From Lepidodermella squamata (taxonomy: Eukaryota; Gastrotricha), in NCBI GenBank assembly GCA_047495785.1, contig JBLDXI010000001.1, forward strand, positions 2,976,001-3,040,000: a stretch of 64,000 nucleotides of DNA. The letters run 5' to 3'. Made by a program: the position numbers and the translations under genes. The notes below the pieces were generated by a model, which did not search any database, was not told where the DNA came from, and was given only the letters and a program-made list of their open reading frames with translations. Below, one piece after another: positions 22,345 through 34,666 of the stretch (positions within the stretch are counted from its first letter, which is position 1; each line of letters starts with the position of its first letter).

Positions 22345-25300
22345 ATGTCTGAGATTTGTGAATCAACAGGCGGCGTGAAGAGCGATTCGGCGCCTATTAG
22401 GAGGCCATCCGAGTTGCGCCAAATTTTGGATGAGAACGAAGAACTGAAGCGCCGCATCGAGCAGCTCAAAATCAGAGTTATGAACAGCAATGTGGCATCT
22501 ACTGCCACACCGGCAACCGGCGAAGTGAGGTGTGTTTCAACTTTCTGTCCCAACCTCACCAAAGCATGCACCGTATTTGTTCCTATAGCCGGGCTACTAA
22601 CCTCCACCTCGGAAATTTTGAAAAATTTCGGTGTATCGTTCATTTTTCATGTTTTTGAACCGGCCTAACCCCTCAAACCTGGGCTAATATAAGGAATGGG
22701 CGATTATTAGTGACTTGCTGCTATTGGAACAATCTGGTACATTCGAATTCGAATTTCAATTATTTTTCGGATGATTTCTCATACAGTAGGTATATTATAG
22801 GTAGGTTGGACAACTTTTCGCGCACAAATCCACTTTTACCCTTCGATTGCGCTACAAGCGCTTATATGTGGGCACGATGGGCCCGGAATTGAGTCTCTTT
22901 TAATGTTTGTTTTGGGATCTCAAGGCTTCTCTTTGCGTTTCGTGTATTCGAGTTCCCTAATCAGCATTTTTTACTGGCTGATTACTGATTATTTTTTATT
23001 TTCTCCGAAACGGAGTTTATTGCAAACTCAAGTTACCGGTAAAAAAATCATTAGTTTTTTCCTTTTTCCTAAGGTTGATGAACCCCTGATATTTATTCGA
23101 ATTTATCCGAACTAATCGGCAAGTGTCTAGGTAACCAAGATGGCATACATCCCTGAGATTCTACGTAATTTGGCCCTAAATACTTGTCCCTGACCTTTCT
23201 AAGTGCCAAGAGTAGAAATTATATCCAATCAGAATGGCTGAAAATGACCTCATTAGTGAGCTTCAATATTGTCCCTGCCACTAACCCGACATTTATTTTT
23301 CGAACGAACTCTAACCTTTATTTGTGGCTGACAATTTTGTCGGCATTACGTTACATTATATGGAGGAAAATGCCGCATGAGTCATGAAGACGAGTCGGTC
23401 AGAATTAAATGATACATTTTTTTGTGTTCTCAGTACTTTTTATTTCGTCAAAATCCCATCAGCAGTGTGCGACTTTCAGAGGGGGATGGGGGGGGATCAT
23501 CCCCCCCAGCTCGGCCGGGCCAGACAACAAAATGAGAATTTATCCCACTGTTTTGTTAATTTTGGAAGGTTCTGGGGCGTGTTTTAGTGGAAAATCTCCA
23601 AAATGTTCTCGCTTCGCTCGGTTAAAAGCCCAAATGACTCTTCATTTTGGGAAATACAGCAAAAATTTTTTTCCATCCCTGGGAGCTCGGGGATCGAAGA
23701 TCGCACCCTGCCCATCAGGTTAAATTTGAAATCTCATTGACTGACTCAAAACGCGCCATTTATTTTTCCCAAGATCACACTTTTTATTGTCTTTGCGCGT
23801 CTTCAGCCTATTCCGGTTTTGAGGGAGCCGGTCATGTTGACGGTCCCGCATACGATAATTCAGTTCATTAGATCTACATGCCATATCGCGCAAATAGCGA
23901 AAAGCTATTTTTTATTGTTCGCTCAATTTTTTGTTAAAAATTCCTTCCACTTTGATGATCCTCAAAGCGAAAAAAAAAGTAAAAAATCGCATATGACGCT
24001 TGTTTTAGTCGGGTAGCCGCCAGCGTGATCATCGCCGTTCGTGACCGATTCTGCGAAAAAATTACCGACTTGCCCAAATTACCTGGAATCGCTAATGCAT
24101 CCGGTCTTGCCATGGCGGTTCTAGCCAGAAAAAATGATGCACGTCCTGATATAAATCATAAGGAAAAACGTCTCTCAGCCTAACGTCCCTGGGGAGTAAA
24201 CTTTCAACTATGCGTTTTATTCGGTCAGCAGGAAAAAAACGAGACTTTGAGTGCCCAGTCATTACTGTAATTTGGCTGATTGCTTCGAACTCGCGCATGC
24301 TTGACATGATATTGTCACATGATAAAAACGACCTCATTTCGACCCACCTTTGTACTCGCGCTATAAAATCAGCCAATTTCGAAGCGGATATTTCATTTTA
24401 TTAGTTTTTGAAGTTTGAAAAATAAATCTAAGTTGATTTTTTTCGAAAATGATTTACCCACGGCTGCCGAAATTAGTCGAAGATCGCCTGTTGATCATAA
24501 GGTAACGCTATATGACATATTCAATCATAAAATGTTTTATTAAAAAAGTTGGCCAAATTTCCTGTTGTCATTTATATAACAACCGGCATTTTGTCAAGAT
24601 ATATTTGCGCAGCGCCCGGCAGTCTATTTTTCGTAAACAAAATCGGTCCCACATGACTTGTACATATTGGCGAGATTTACGAGCATATTAAAAATATTTT
24701 TACGAGATATATATATGAGAAAAAGGAAGCAATTTGAATTTGTATATCCAGCACTTCCTTTTATTTTATGCTATTATCATCAATATATAGCGATATAATA
24801 TGTCACGAAGCTTCAGCAGTAAATATTGAAAAATTACTATCCCATTAGGGGAGGCACAGAGCGATCGATTTGCGAAATCTCGCGTGTCTCGCTCCATTTT
24901 TTTCAAACAAAAAGGACGCCGAAAACGCTCTATGAGTTTTCACGTGACAAAAATAGAAAGAGCCGAATTTTTTACTGCGATTTATTTAGATTCCTTCCAC
25001 AGTCATGATCCTATAAAGAAAGTGATCGAACGTCTATAATTTTAGCATTTTAAGCTTGAAAGGTACTTGAGTTTTACCGCATTGTTATTTCGTTTTTCCG
25101 GTTAATTTTTTGCTAATATGCGCTATAAGGCGCAAAAGAAGTTCCCGCGGTTTGAAAACTCATGAACCGTGAAACTTCAAAACATGATTTCATTTCCGCT
25201 CTTTATTGCATCATACGTATAGCAGTTGAATATATTAATGAGGGTATTTAAATAGGCTCCAATTACCGTTATTTTTTGAACTATTGGACAATAGGAAGCT

Positions 25301-26148
25301 CGGCCATTTCTCGGGGAATGTACCATTTCTTCATATTTTCACATTTTTTCGGTCCTAATCTCACCAGAAACCAATTTAGAAGGTCGAACCAGTTTTCAGA
25401 ATTTAGAGATAATTTGCCCTGATGAATCATGCAATTTTCAAAATTCGATTTTCTTAAGTTTTGAAATTTTCAGGCCTCGGAATTTTTCTTAATTTTTTCA
25501 ATTTTTTATTTTAGGCGTTCGAGTATGCAACATTACGAGAAAAGTTCGAACAGCAAGCTCCGCCCATCGAAATACAGCCACCGAGCGAGCATCGGAACTA
25601 CTCACCCTGTCAGCTCAAATGAATATCCGGCGAATAGCTCGGCTCGAAGGTCCCTCAACAGTGCTGATATCAGCCCGAAAGTGTTGTCGAAAGCTCTTCA
25701 CGTCACAACAATCCTAGCCTCGCAATCCCTGCAATCACCCCCACCCGCCCCGCCGCCGACCCCGTCGCCGTTCTCGCAACTCGACCTATTCGCACAGCAG
25801 TCATTCAAACGGCAGCTTCAAATCGACGGCAAGCGATTTTGCTCCGTTACAAATGCGTTATATGCACATCGCAACATAGCCTCCTCGGAATTATCTGTCT
25901 GCCAGGGTGAGATATTGGAAATCAGTGCTGATTTAGGCAACGGCATGTGGCGAGTTCGAAATGCTGACGGTGATACGGGCGATATTAACAGTGCCGCGTT
26001 GACTGAGTTGACGCCTCGGCGGAGCTCGCAAACCGACTCGCCGAAATGGACTACGAAATCTCACTTTAACGGTGGAATTAGGCCTAAAATGACGAATATT
26101 CCAACGGAATTCGACCAATTAAAGTTAAGGGTTGCTCCTAAAAATTGA
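22345..26148 (+). CDS. Small coiled-coil plus SH3-like protein, kinase-less relative of the EPS8-kinase gene
   Basis: Two exons: 22345-22529 and 25515-26148 (TGA), joined in phase 2 across a 2985-base intron; 272 residues. Exon 1 has a short coiled coil (RQILDENEELKRRIEQLKIRV). Exon 2 opens with RRSS, has a Ser/Pro-rich stretch with a poly-Pro tract (SPPPAPPPTPSPF), then one SH3-like module preceded by a helix (FKRQLQIDGKRFCSV...VCQGEILEISADLGNGMWRVRNADGD). The module and the phase-2 intron followed by an RSS motif match the unit repeated in the EPS8-kinase gene just upstream. The large intron is exceptional for this window. Alternatively the two exons are separate genes, but the splice phase fits exactly. 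Probably a cytoplasmic adaptor; role unknown. Confidence 0.6.
23481..23507. repeat. G-run/C-run hairpin
   Basis: GGGGGATG is followed by a run of eight G, then ATCAT and a run of seven C. The G and C runs are complementary and can fold into a tight hairpin; the three G runs could also form a quadruplex. Confidence 0.7.
24092..24376 (-). CDS. Unrecognised 94-codon open frame inside the large intron (low support)
   Basis: An ATG-initiated frame on the minus strand (start MADFIARVQRW, end WQDRMH) with protein-like composition (RFFPADRIKRIVESLLPRDVR). No domain recognised, no flanking exons evident. It could be a decayed mobile-element fragment, a nested gene exon or chance. Confidence 0.15.
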   Translation of the reverse strand: MADFIARVQRWVEMRSFLSCDNIMSSMREFEAISQITVMTGHSKSRFFPADRIKRIVESLLPRDVRLRDVFPYDLYQDVHHFFWLEPPWQDRMH

Positions 26149-28075
26149 ATTGAGTTTTGCCTCCCAGAAAAATTTATATTGGAAAAAATCAAAGTGCTAT
26201 GGATTGTCCTATAGGTAGCGCAACCGATGCGAGAAAGGGATCAGAAATCAGCCGTGACGTCACGGGCAAAGAAAATTGGCAAATTAAAATGGTGGTCTTA
26301 AGATGAAAAAATCCGTAAAATTCGGTAAAACCGGGTAAAATACCGATAATTACCGAACCAGCTACAATCGGGGTTTTCCGGGTTTTCTTTGTTAAAATCA
26401 CGAAAATCGATAGTGGACAATTTTTTGGAACGAAAATTGGTTGCGAAACTTATATTGGACGCTGTAAGGCCGATTTTTTTGTACTTTATGCATTTTCCGG
26501 TATTTTGCCACCTTTTCTACTACTACTACTACTACTCCCAGATGAGCATCTCATCGTTTGAGACGTCCGTTTTTTCACGCCTTCACGTTTTTTTTGTTTG
26601 TTCTGTCTTGCGCATGTAATTTTTAGTTTTCACGTAATATTTATTCAATGAGGAGCTAACCTGTAACTGAAACGCCTATATTTTTCAATTATGCTATATT
26701 ATATAATATGTGTGAAAATGAAGAAAATAAAGGGCGGTTTATTTTGTGCATGTTTTTTTTTCGTGGGAAATTTTCAATTGCTCAGTCAAGCGTGTCTGCC
26801 CATTCAAGAAAAAACGATACATATATGCTTTCGAGTATAAATTAGCAGCGATATCATACATCAACGCCGTGTATAGTAAACAAACAACTTTTTGCACCGA
26901 TGAGTTGTCTAAAAAGCACCCGTTAAATGGTATCGACGCGCGTCAAAACAAGCAGCAACAGCCAGCAGCAAAACCGCGGATCTAAAACCGCGACAAATGG
27001 CACGTGTCAAAAGAATTACACCTCGGCTGATTGATGACTTTTTATATTTTTTTTCCACAATTTTGTAATTTTGTTTAGACAACATAACCATTTATGTCAG
27101 ATTTTATTTCGTGCTATTATTCAACAATTTTTGACATGAGCTTATAACGTGACGCCTAATTTTACTAACTCTTAAACACATAATAATGACCAGGCAGGTG
27201 GGGGCGTAGTGAATTGTTAGATAATATCACTTTTACAAGCGAAAAAACTGCGCTCATTCAGGTGCATCGGGTGCTCACTCGACCAAGGCCACTTGAAATT
27301 TTGGCGCTGATAATAATATTATATTTTCCTCTCTTATAAATCTTCTCTGTTATTTAGAGTGAACATCTTATAGTTTTGTCAAGAGAAAAATGCGCATTTT
27401 TTTCTACTACGACTACTATACAGGGTGCTTGAAAAATTCTTTTCCTTGAAAAATTATGTAATAAGCTTCAAATAATAAATAGCGGCTCATTTCATCGCCG
27501 GGTACATAAACGCGGGCACCAGGCTTAAACGTTAACTTGCTCGCTGCTCTATACCGTGTGATTTATCATTATAATGCGTACGTGCGGCAGACGACCCCGG
27601 TGATATGTGCCGGTAGAGCCGCGAGTCAGCAGTAAAGGCAACAAGAAAATAATCTCGGCTCCTTCACATGCAGTTTTTTCTATATGCGCGAGATGCCCAC
27701 AACACACACAATAAAACCGACTGACCGACGCGCTTTGTTTTTATTTTTTTTTCTTGCCGCTCGTCGACGCTCACTTGATATACTCCATATCGCGCAGTGT
27801 CAATTTACGCGCATGAATTATTAGTATTATTCCAATTGAAAAAAAAGATGTTACGGCTATTTGTTGCGTTTTTAAAGCGCCCTCTTAGGATGCGCACCCA
27901 GGGCGCGTGTCAGTCGCACCTCAATGGCATATTGGCACCTCTTAATTGAGGTGCAAATAAACAAACAAGCCGATATGTATGATGTATGATAAATTACGGT
28001 ACATCCCGCATTTGTTTTTTCCTTTTAGGAAGTAAATTATTACATAAATAAAAATATTTTTATAATTAATAAAAA
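26149..28075. other. Intergenic, AT-rich
   Basis: No supported exon. Contains the second copy of the dispersed repeat (26309-26397) and a (TAC)n run at about 26518-26536. Short frames here lack motifs. The EB4 promoter should lie toward the right end. Confidence 0.45.
26309..26397 (+). repeat. Dispersed intergenic repeat, copy B
   Basis: Same block order as 1473-1556: AAATCCG, AAAATTCGGT, AAAACCGGGTAAAATACCG, a TTACCGAACC core and GGGGTTTTCCGGGTTTTCTT. Confidence 0.55.
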
Positions 28076-31000
28076 ATGCAACAATTTAATTTGTTGCGTT
28101 TTTGTGCCTGTTTCGGCGTTATTTTTCAATTATCAACCGCGGCCTTGTTAAACGAGGCGTGCAAGTCGAATGCCGACTGCGGCCCCAGCAATTCGGTGTG
28201 TCAACCTCTCGCTCCTGCTTGCACCTCGTACGGCTCGTTTTGCCAATGCAGAACCGGCTACAAGGAGGATAATGGCCTGTGCAGAAAACGTTAGTGTCTT
28301 CGGCCTTTTTTCGCTTCAACAACAAATTTTCATAGAGTTTTATTACGATTATTGGAAGCAAAATCCCCTGATTTGGTTGGAATCATTTCGGCATCGAAAT
28401 TTTTTTCTGAAATTTTTCCAGGATTTTTTTTACGAATACACACCAGCTAAATAATCCCTATTGAAAAAGCGGGATAAATTCCTAAAATATTATATTAATT
28501 TGATGGACCTTTTCATAATTGAATTTTTTATTTGACCTATTCAATTTCAAGGATTACATATTTTCGTTCCGCTTCGGAATGGTTTTGAGCCCTTGGGATT
28601 TTCAATTTTCTCATTTTTATTTGTGTTTTTTTTAATTTTCAAAATGTCAAATTTGCGACCATGAGCGGTTTTAAATTTCACAATTATTTTTAAATATTAG
28701 AAAATTATTCGATTATTTGAAAATTATGTCCGAATCCAGGCCATCTTAATTTTCAGAATTCATTTCATCTATAGTTAAAAATTTATTAGCTGAATTATTT
28801 TGCTGGAATTTTCGATAACCTAATGATAATTTTATAAATGGTTCTTATTTTCATTTTAGTTTCATATTTCAACGAGACGTGCGGCACCCAAGCAACAATA
28901 TGCGCCAACGGCGACAGCAATCTAGTGTGCAATTCGGCTTCGGGCCGGTGCGAGTGCAACATCGGCTACCAGGCGAACACCCGGTCGCGGCCGGTCACCT
29001 GCGAGCCAAGAATCGCGCTCGGCATGGTCGGCGACGATTGCGAAATATTACCCACCGACACGTGCGGCCCGCGCACATTTTGCGACCAGGGCGTCTGCTC
29101 GTGCCAGATCGGCTTCGCGTACTCGTCCGTAGCCGATTCCTGCGTTCCGATTGGACTCGGGGAAGTTTGCGCCAATGACGGTGACTGCAAAAATGTCCCT
29201 CAAGCATTTTGTAAAACCGTCCTGCGGAAGCGTACCTGCGAGTGCCCAGATGGTTACGCCGCAGGGACTGTCACTATCGGGAAGAAAAACGTCCGGGCTT
29301 GTCTGCCCGCAAATAGTAAGAAAATCAGGCAATTAAATAAAATTTCAAAGAAATTTCATTTAATTTTTGAATTTTGAAATTTTGAAATTTCATTTTCTCT
29401 TGGATTTTTGATAGGGTCTCTCCAGACTCTCCAGGGTTTTTCAACAATTCTTCAACAATTAAGAAAATTTAAAAAATTCAGTTTAAGAAATTATCTCCTA
29501 ATTGATCCTAATTTGATAATTTTTGAGGTAAAAAAAATTCAGAATACTTAATCATTGATTTATTTCAAAATAATTAAAAATATTTCTCGCTTTAGGTGCT
29601 CCAAAGGATCTAGGTCAAACTTGCTCTGAAACTGGCGCAATTTTGCAGCGATCCTACTGTAAACAGCCCTTAGTTTGCACTCAATGCAAGCCTGATAACT
29701 CAGCCTCAGTCTGCACAGCGCCTGATATCCTACCTCCAGCTCAAATTACAACAAGGGCCCCATCTAGGGTAACAACAACTGCAGCATCGGACTACTACGA
29801 GTACGAAGACGAGCCGACAACGGCTCGGCCAACGACCAGGCGGCCTAATGTGATTACCGTTCCGGATGATAGCGCGACTAGAAAGCCTTATATTAACCTT
29901 GGAACACCCTGCAGACGAGACGGTGATTGCGTAAGAAATATTTCCGATTATTTTAACCAGAAAAAAAATATATTATTCTTCCTATAGAATGTGATATTTT
30001 CTAACTGCAAAGAGGGCGTCTGTAGGTGTCAAGAAGGCTTCAGGAATCGGAACGACTTCACCTGTATCGAGAAGTTTGATCGTATCCCACTCGGCGAGTT
30101 CTGCAATGAAACAATCGAAGCTGATTTGTGCGGCGCGACTAATTCAATGTGCTCAAATTCAACATGTGTTTGCCGACCTGGCTACAAACCAGGGCCGAAA
30201 AATGGTAAAGAATTTCGATTATTTTTAGACATTTTTTCAATGGTTTTTCTCAGATGATTGCATTGACGTTTCTCGGACGGCTGGTCATGGCGATACGTGC
30301 TCATCGTCTGACGAATGCTTCTATAACCTCGTCTGTTTCCAGTCAAAATGCGTCTGCTCAGCCGGCTACGTCCGAGTCAGTCGATTCGGATGCAGGAAAC
30401 GTAATATTTTTCTCTAAAATTTCCAGCTTTTGTAGAAATTTGAAATAAAATTGCAGTTTTACAATTTAATTTCAGAATTTTTTCAGCTAATTTTAAAATC
30501 AAAATTTTAAATTTAATTCCATTTTAATTTTAATTTTTTAATTTTTCATAATTTTTAATTTTAATAAATATTTCAAATGTTTAATTATTTTCGTGAATTT
30601 TTCTAATTCTCAATTTTTTTAAATAATGAATTTTTCTAAATTTATTTGCTATTTTTAGGTTCTCTTGAAGAATCGTGTCCGAGCACTTTGAACCTGGACT
30701 GTCGGTTTATTGAGAACGCCGTTTGCTCGAACGGCTATTGCAAGTGTCCAAACGGCTACACCCGTCAGAATGCTTACAAATGCACCGAGTTGAAGGTCAT
30801 CCAACAAGAAATCGACTGGTCAAATTTCACTGGTAATTAGCTATTATTTTTTCTATTTTTAATTATTAATTTTTCTGAAATTCAGTCGCATGTTCCAATG
30901 ATAAGGACTGTTTAACGTCGGCAGCACCCAAGCTTTCAAAATGCGTAAACAATAAATGTGACTGCCCCGTTGGCTCAAATAAGGACCTTATCAACAATAA

Positions 31001-31258
31001 ATGCAACTACGCCATTGCGAACAGAGGTAAATTTTCATTAAATTCGAATTATTTTCTTAATTTCTTCTACGGTTTCTACTAGATAATGGATTCGGCTGCA
31101 CTTACGACTCCGATTGCCCGGCCGGCTCTAAATGCACTCAAAACACCTGCGGTGGAAAAGCGCTAATAGCCGGCTCCGAGTCTCGATTATCGCCGAATTT
31201 CGCGAGAATTTCTATAATTGCTTCAGTAATAGCGTTTCTATTAGCCTTTTCGTTGTGA
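28076..31258 (+). CDS. EB4: eight-exon EB-module protein
   Basis: Exons 28076-28289, 28860-29315, 29596-29930, 29988-30204, 30254-30400, 30659-30832, 30886-31026 and 31083-31258 (TGA); 619 residues. All introns are phase 1 except the one after 29930, which is phase 0. It starts with a signal peptide (LLRFCACFGVIFQLSTAALL). Modules in order: SNADCGPSNSVCQPLAPAC, GTQATICANGDSN, GDDCEILPTDTCG, GEVCANDGDC, a DLGQTC...KQPLVCTQC module, a Thr/Arg/Pro linker with the acidic SDYYEYEDEPTT, GTPCRRDGDC, GEFCNETIEADLCG, DDCIDVSRTAG...DECFYNLVC, ESCPSTLNLDC...CKCPNGYT, ACSNDKDC and GCTYDSDC. It ends in a hydrophobic segment (ISIIASVIAFLLAFSL), GPI-signal-like. Late exons each carry about one module. EB5 and EB6 share this N-terminal layout. 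Confidence 0.85.
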
Positions 31259-32250
31259 GCACTGACTCAGTGCCTTCTATCCACGTCAATATAGTCGCAT
31301 TTTTTGAAAATTCAAAATAATTATAAAAACTCCCAAAATAACTAATGTTTGTATCAATTAAACGTGACATAATTTTCCCCGCCGCGCTGTTAATTACTGC
31401 CAAAAAGAGATGTCGTTAAGATAAGACAAAATATGAAAACAAATTTAATGTGTTTGTTACAACTTTTTTCTAATGACCACCGCGCGGGCTTTGTGCTGAT
31501 GATAATGAAGAGCTTCAACGCGCACGGACTTTCCGCTTTGAAATGATGAGAACGAAATCTCTGTGCGATGTGTTCATTATTCCAAGTCTATTACATTCTT
31601 CTGACAATACGTATATATATATATATATAGAAAAAAATCTTGAAAATGAGAGAATGACTTCCGGCATAATGATATATACTGTTGATGTTTTTTTACGTCC
31701 TATTTGTAAATAATTATTATTATATTGAAAATTCTGATGATGATTGATGAAAGGAGCTTTTATCACCTTGTAACTATATCATACGTGTCAAATGATCAAG
31801 TTGAGGATGAGTAAAAGCAACGTTTTTCAATCTTTATAGATTATTTGCTGTATCAATCAAATTCCCATGCAAGATGAAGCGAGAAAATTAATGGAGTTTC
31901 TGAGAATTAAATGTTGAATTTTTGGCTGAAAGCTGAAAAAGCTAATCGTGGAAAGTCGGCCGATAGATGGAAGGTTCTGGGAATTTCATTTTTGCACGAG
32001 TGGCCTATTTGTATGATGTATCAAATATCGGTGAGTGACGTCGAAGAAACTCTGTCATAGCCCAAATTATTTCAGGCAGACTCGAATTTCTCCTAATTGG
32101 CTCTCAATTCGTGCTAAACATTCAATTTTAGCAAAGGTCGAGCACGTTAATGATATTATTCCTGGGTTATGGACCTTTCAGCTCAGGAATTTATGTCTTG
32201 AACTAAACTTTTTTACCCACCGACACTCAGTGCTAACGACGAATTCCAAG
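31259..32250. other. Intergenic between EB4 and the first class C receptor
   Basis: No exon supported. A (TA)n run lies at about 31612-31629. The open frame upstream of 32251 is likely 5' UTR, because the ATG at 32251 begins a signal peptide. Confidence 0.45.
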
Positions 32251-34666
32251 ATGTTACAATTTTCGAGAATTATTTGGTTGGTTTTGTTTCCTAGCTTGGT
32301 AGAATCCGATAATGGGCCAATAGTACTCAAATCTTCTGGCAATGGACGTCGGCAAGAAATCAAAATTCCTGTTATCACCAACTTGGGTAGGTTATTATTT
32401 TTCACCAGATTTTAGTATGTAATATCAAAAATTAAATAATTCCAATACAGACGGCATTGATGGACTCGGCCCTTTTGAGACTGAGGGGGTTCAGATTGCT
32501 CTAGATGGGATTAGAAATTCGACTAATCTGTTGAAAGACTACGACTTGACCATCGAGCTATTCGATGATTCGTGCGATTCAGCCGTGGGCATTGAGCTTG
32601 CTCTCAAAATTCTAAATGACGAAGAAAGCAATTATTTCCCCATTATCATCGGCCCCAACTGTCCTGCTTGGTTGTACACCGGCCAGGTTCTGCCTTTTTA
32701 CAACTTTGTCGGCGCTTCGACGTGGGTCGGAAGTGTGGGAACGTCTTTCTTCGGCTTACTAAACGCATTCCCAATGGTCTATGAAGCTTTACCGCATTTC
32801 ATAGCTTACAACAAATGGAATCGCGTGTTTCTCATTACCGAACTTCTTACTAGTTGGTTGGGATTGGAGTCTTTCTTGCAAGAAAGCTCTGAAAACCTGA
32901 ATATCACTCTTTCAGCCGTAGTCAAGGTTGAATATGTTGGAACATCTCTTCCTAGCTTTGAGTCCTTTGAATCATCGGTTAAAGAGCTCGCGTCTTATGA
33001 TCCACGAATAATCATAGTGAATTCAAATTTCCCGGGGGCTATGGCTTGTGAATTTTACAAGCAGGGCCTGTACGGACCGCATTATGTCCTCCTGCTTGTT
33101 GGCTTTGCATATTTTACCCCGGAGGTCGAATTTAGGCCGCCTTGGTGCAAAGAGGAGATGATACTTGAAGTTCTGGAGTCAGTCTTCTACTTCTCCTACG
33201 GTAAGAAACTCGACATCGAGCCCGACGAGGAAGATGTCGTGGGATTGACTGGTCGTCGATTTGATGAGCTATTGCGAGCAAGGTCTTCCTCCAGTGAGCA
33301 CAGGTCTATTTGGTTTTTCTTTCGGGATTTCCCTTACACTGAAGTTCTTGCGACGGCTGTGGTTCTAAACCAAACAGATCAAGACCTAAGGAGCAAAGGA
33401 GCCGGCAACCTTTCGGAATGGACGACATCTGGGGGACAATTCAAAGCTAACGGAAGCTTTATCGCCAATATTCTATCTGATAATTTTCTCAATTTACGAA
33501 TGAAGAGCTTCACATTAGACGACAGAGAGCCAATATCTAGCCTGAGTGGTATCACCGCCTTTTATCAAGTCCGAGTGTTTGACAATGAAATTCGGACGAT
33601 CCCAGTTGCCAAAGCTGACTCAACTTTCAGCCCGTCCCGGTTTACTGGAGGTCCCGGTCTCATCAAATGGCGAACTCTAGACGGATTAGCGCCGTCGGAT
33701 AGCGTTAAAGTAGTCCAGAGTCGAAGACCAATATTGAGTAATCCATCCAACATTACGTTTGTCATACTTGCTGGGGCTTTACTGGTGGTAATTTGCTTGG
33801 CTGTTATCCTTTACATGAGAAATCAGAGCTCCGAGACGATTAAGAAAACATTCCCGAAAATGAATTACGGCATTTTGGCGGGTAATTTATTCATAGTAAG
33901 CTCCATTTTCATTCTTCCACGTGAGCTGGCTGAGGACCCGAGTGTTCGATGCATGGCTGCATCTTTCACTATTCTTATCGGATATTCCTTAATCTCATGC
34001 TGTCTCCTTGCTAAGTTGCATGTTGCACTCAAGGTTTGCCTGAAAGCAGAGAGCAGAAGATCAACCCCGGCAAGAGGCTTAAGAATACAATCGATTGATA
34101 TCAGGAATCTGGAGAGATCGACATCAACGTCTCTAATCGCCGCTCTTGCATTCTGCTGTTTCCAAGTCGTCATCATGGCCATTTGGTTCGGCATAGAGCC
34201 TATGGAGAGTTATGCTTACCTAGTGAAGGAAGAAACAATTCACGCAAGTCTTATCAATCAGCAAATCAAAATATCCTGCCGACTGTCCACTAGATCAATT
34301 CTTTCCCTCGGATTTGTCGCATACTTTGGCGCCAGCTTTGCTCTTCTTTACTTGCGAACCCTTTTTAGCCTCTTTTCTTTGAGAAAAGCAGCAGTCATCA
34401 GCGTTGTGGATTTGACTTCAACTCGTGCTGTATCTTACACTATGGGAATAGCTGTTCTCGCCGGTTCCGCTGTTATTGTTATGTTAATTGTATCAAGCAA
34501 CGACCCAGGCGATTTCATGCTAGCCGTTGTCATAGTATTGGAAGTCATCGCAGCCCTCCTGTTTGCGATTCTATATGCTCCAAAGGTAAGCATTGATTAC
34601 AAATCCTCGAGCCACTCTGTTCTCAAACATCACTACATGCAGATTCGCAGGGGCTGGCTGCTGTAA
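32251..34666 (+). CDS. GABA-B-like class C GPCR, copy 1
   Basis: Three exons: 32251-32386, 32451-34585 and 34643-34666 (TAA); 764 residues; introns phase 1 and phase 0. The ATG at 32251 starts a signal peptide (MLQFSRIIWLVLFPSLVES). A periplasmic-binding-like ectodomain follows (GPFETEGVQIALDGI, YFPIIIGPNCP, TSWLGLESFLQES) to about residue 480. Seven hydrophobic segments follow (starting FVILAGALLVVICLAVIL, then GILAGNLFIVSSIFILP, CMAASFTILIGYSLISCCLLAK, ending LEVIAALLFAILYAPK). The layout is that of metabotropic GABA-B-type receptors, signalling through G proteins at the cell surface. The cytoplasmic tail is only IRRGWLL, from a 24-base last exon. The last intron (57 bases) is in frame and open, so its retention would only change the tail. 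Copy 3 at 50387 is a close duplicate. Ligand unknown. Confidence 0.85.

Larger units (their letters stand above)
22530..25514. other. 3-kb intron of the small SH3-like gene
   Basis: By far the longest intron recognised here. It holds a G8/C7 hairpin (23481-23507), AT-rich filler, and a 94-codon open frame on the minus strand (24092-24376) with no recognised motif. The size and content suggest inserted mobile-element sequence, but I could not define terminal repeats. Confidence 0.45.

Noticed and set aside
23409-23871. Open frames around the G/C-run region as a gene
   Set aside because: The translations depend on homopolymer runs and show no motif; no splice signals link them to exons.
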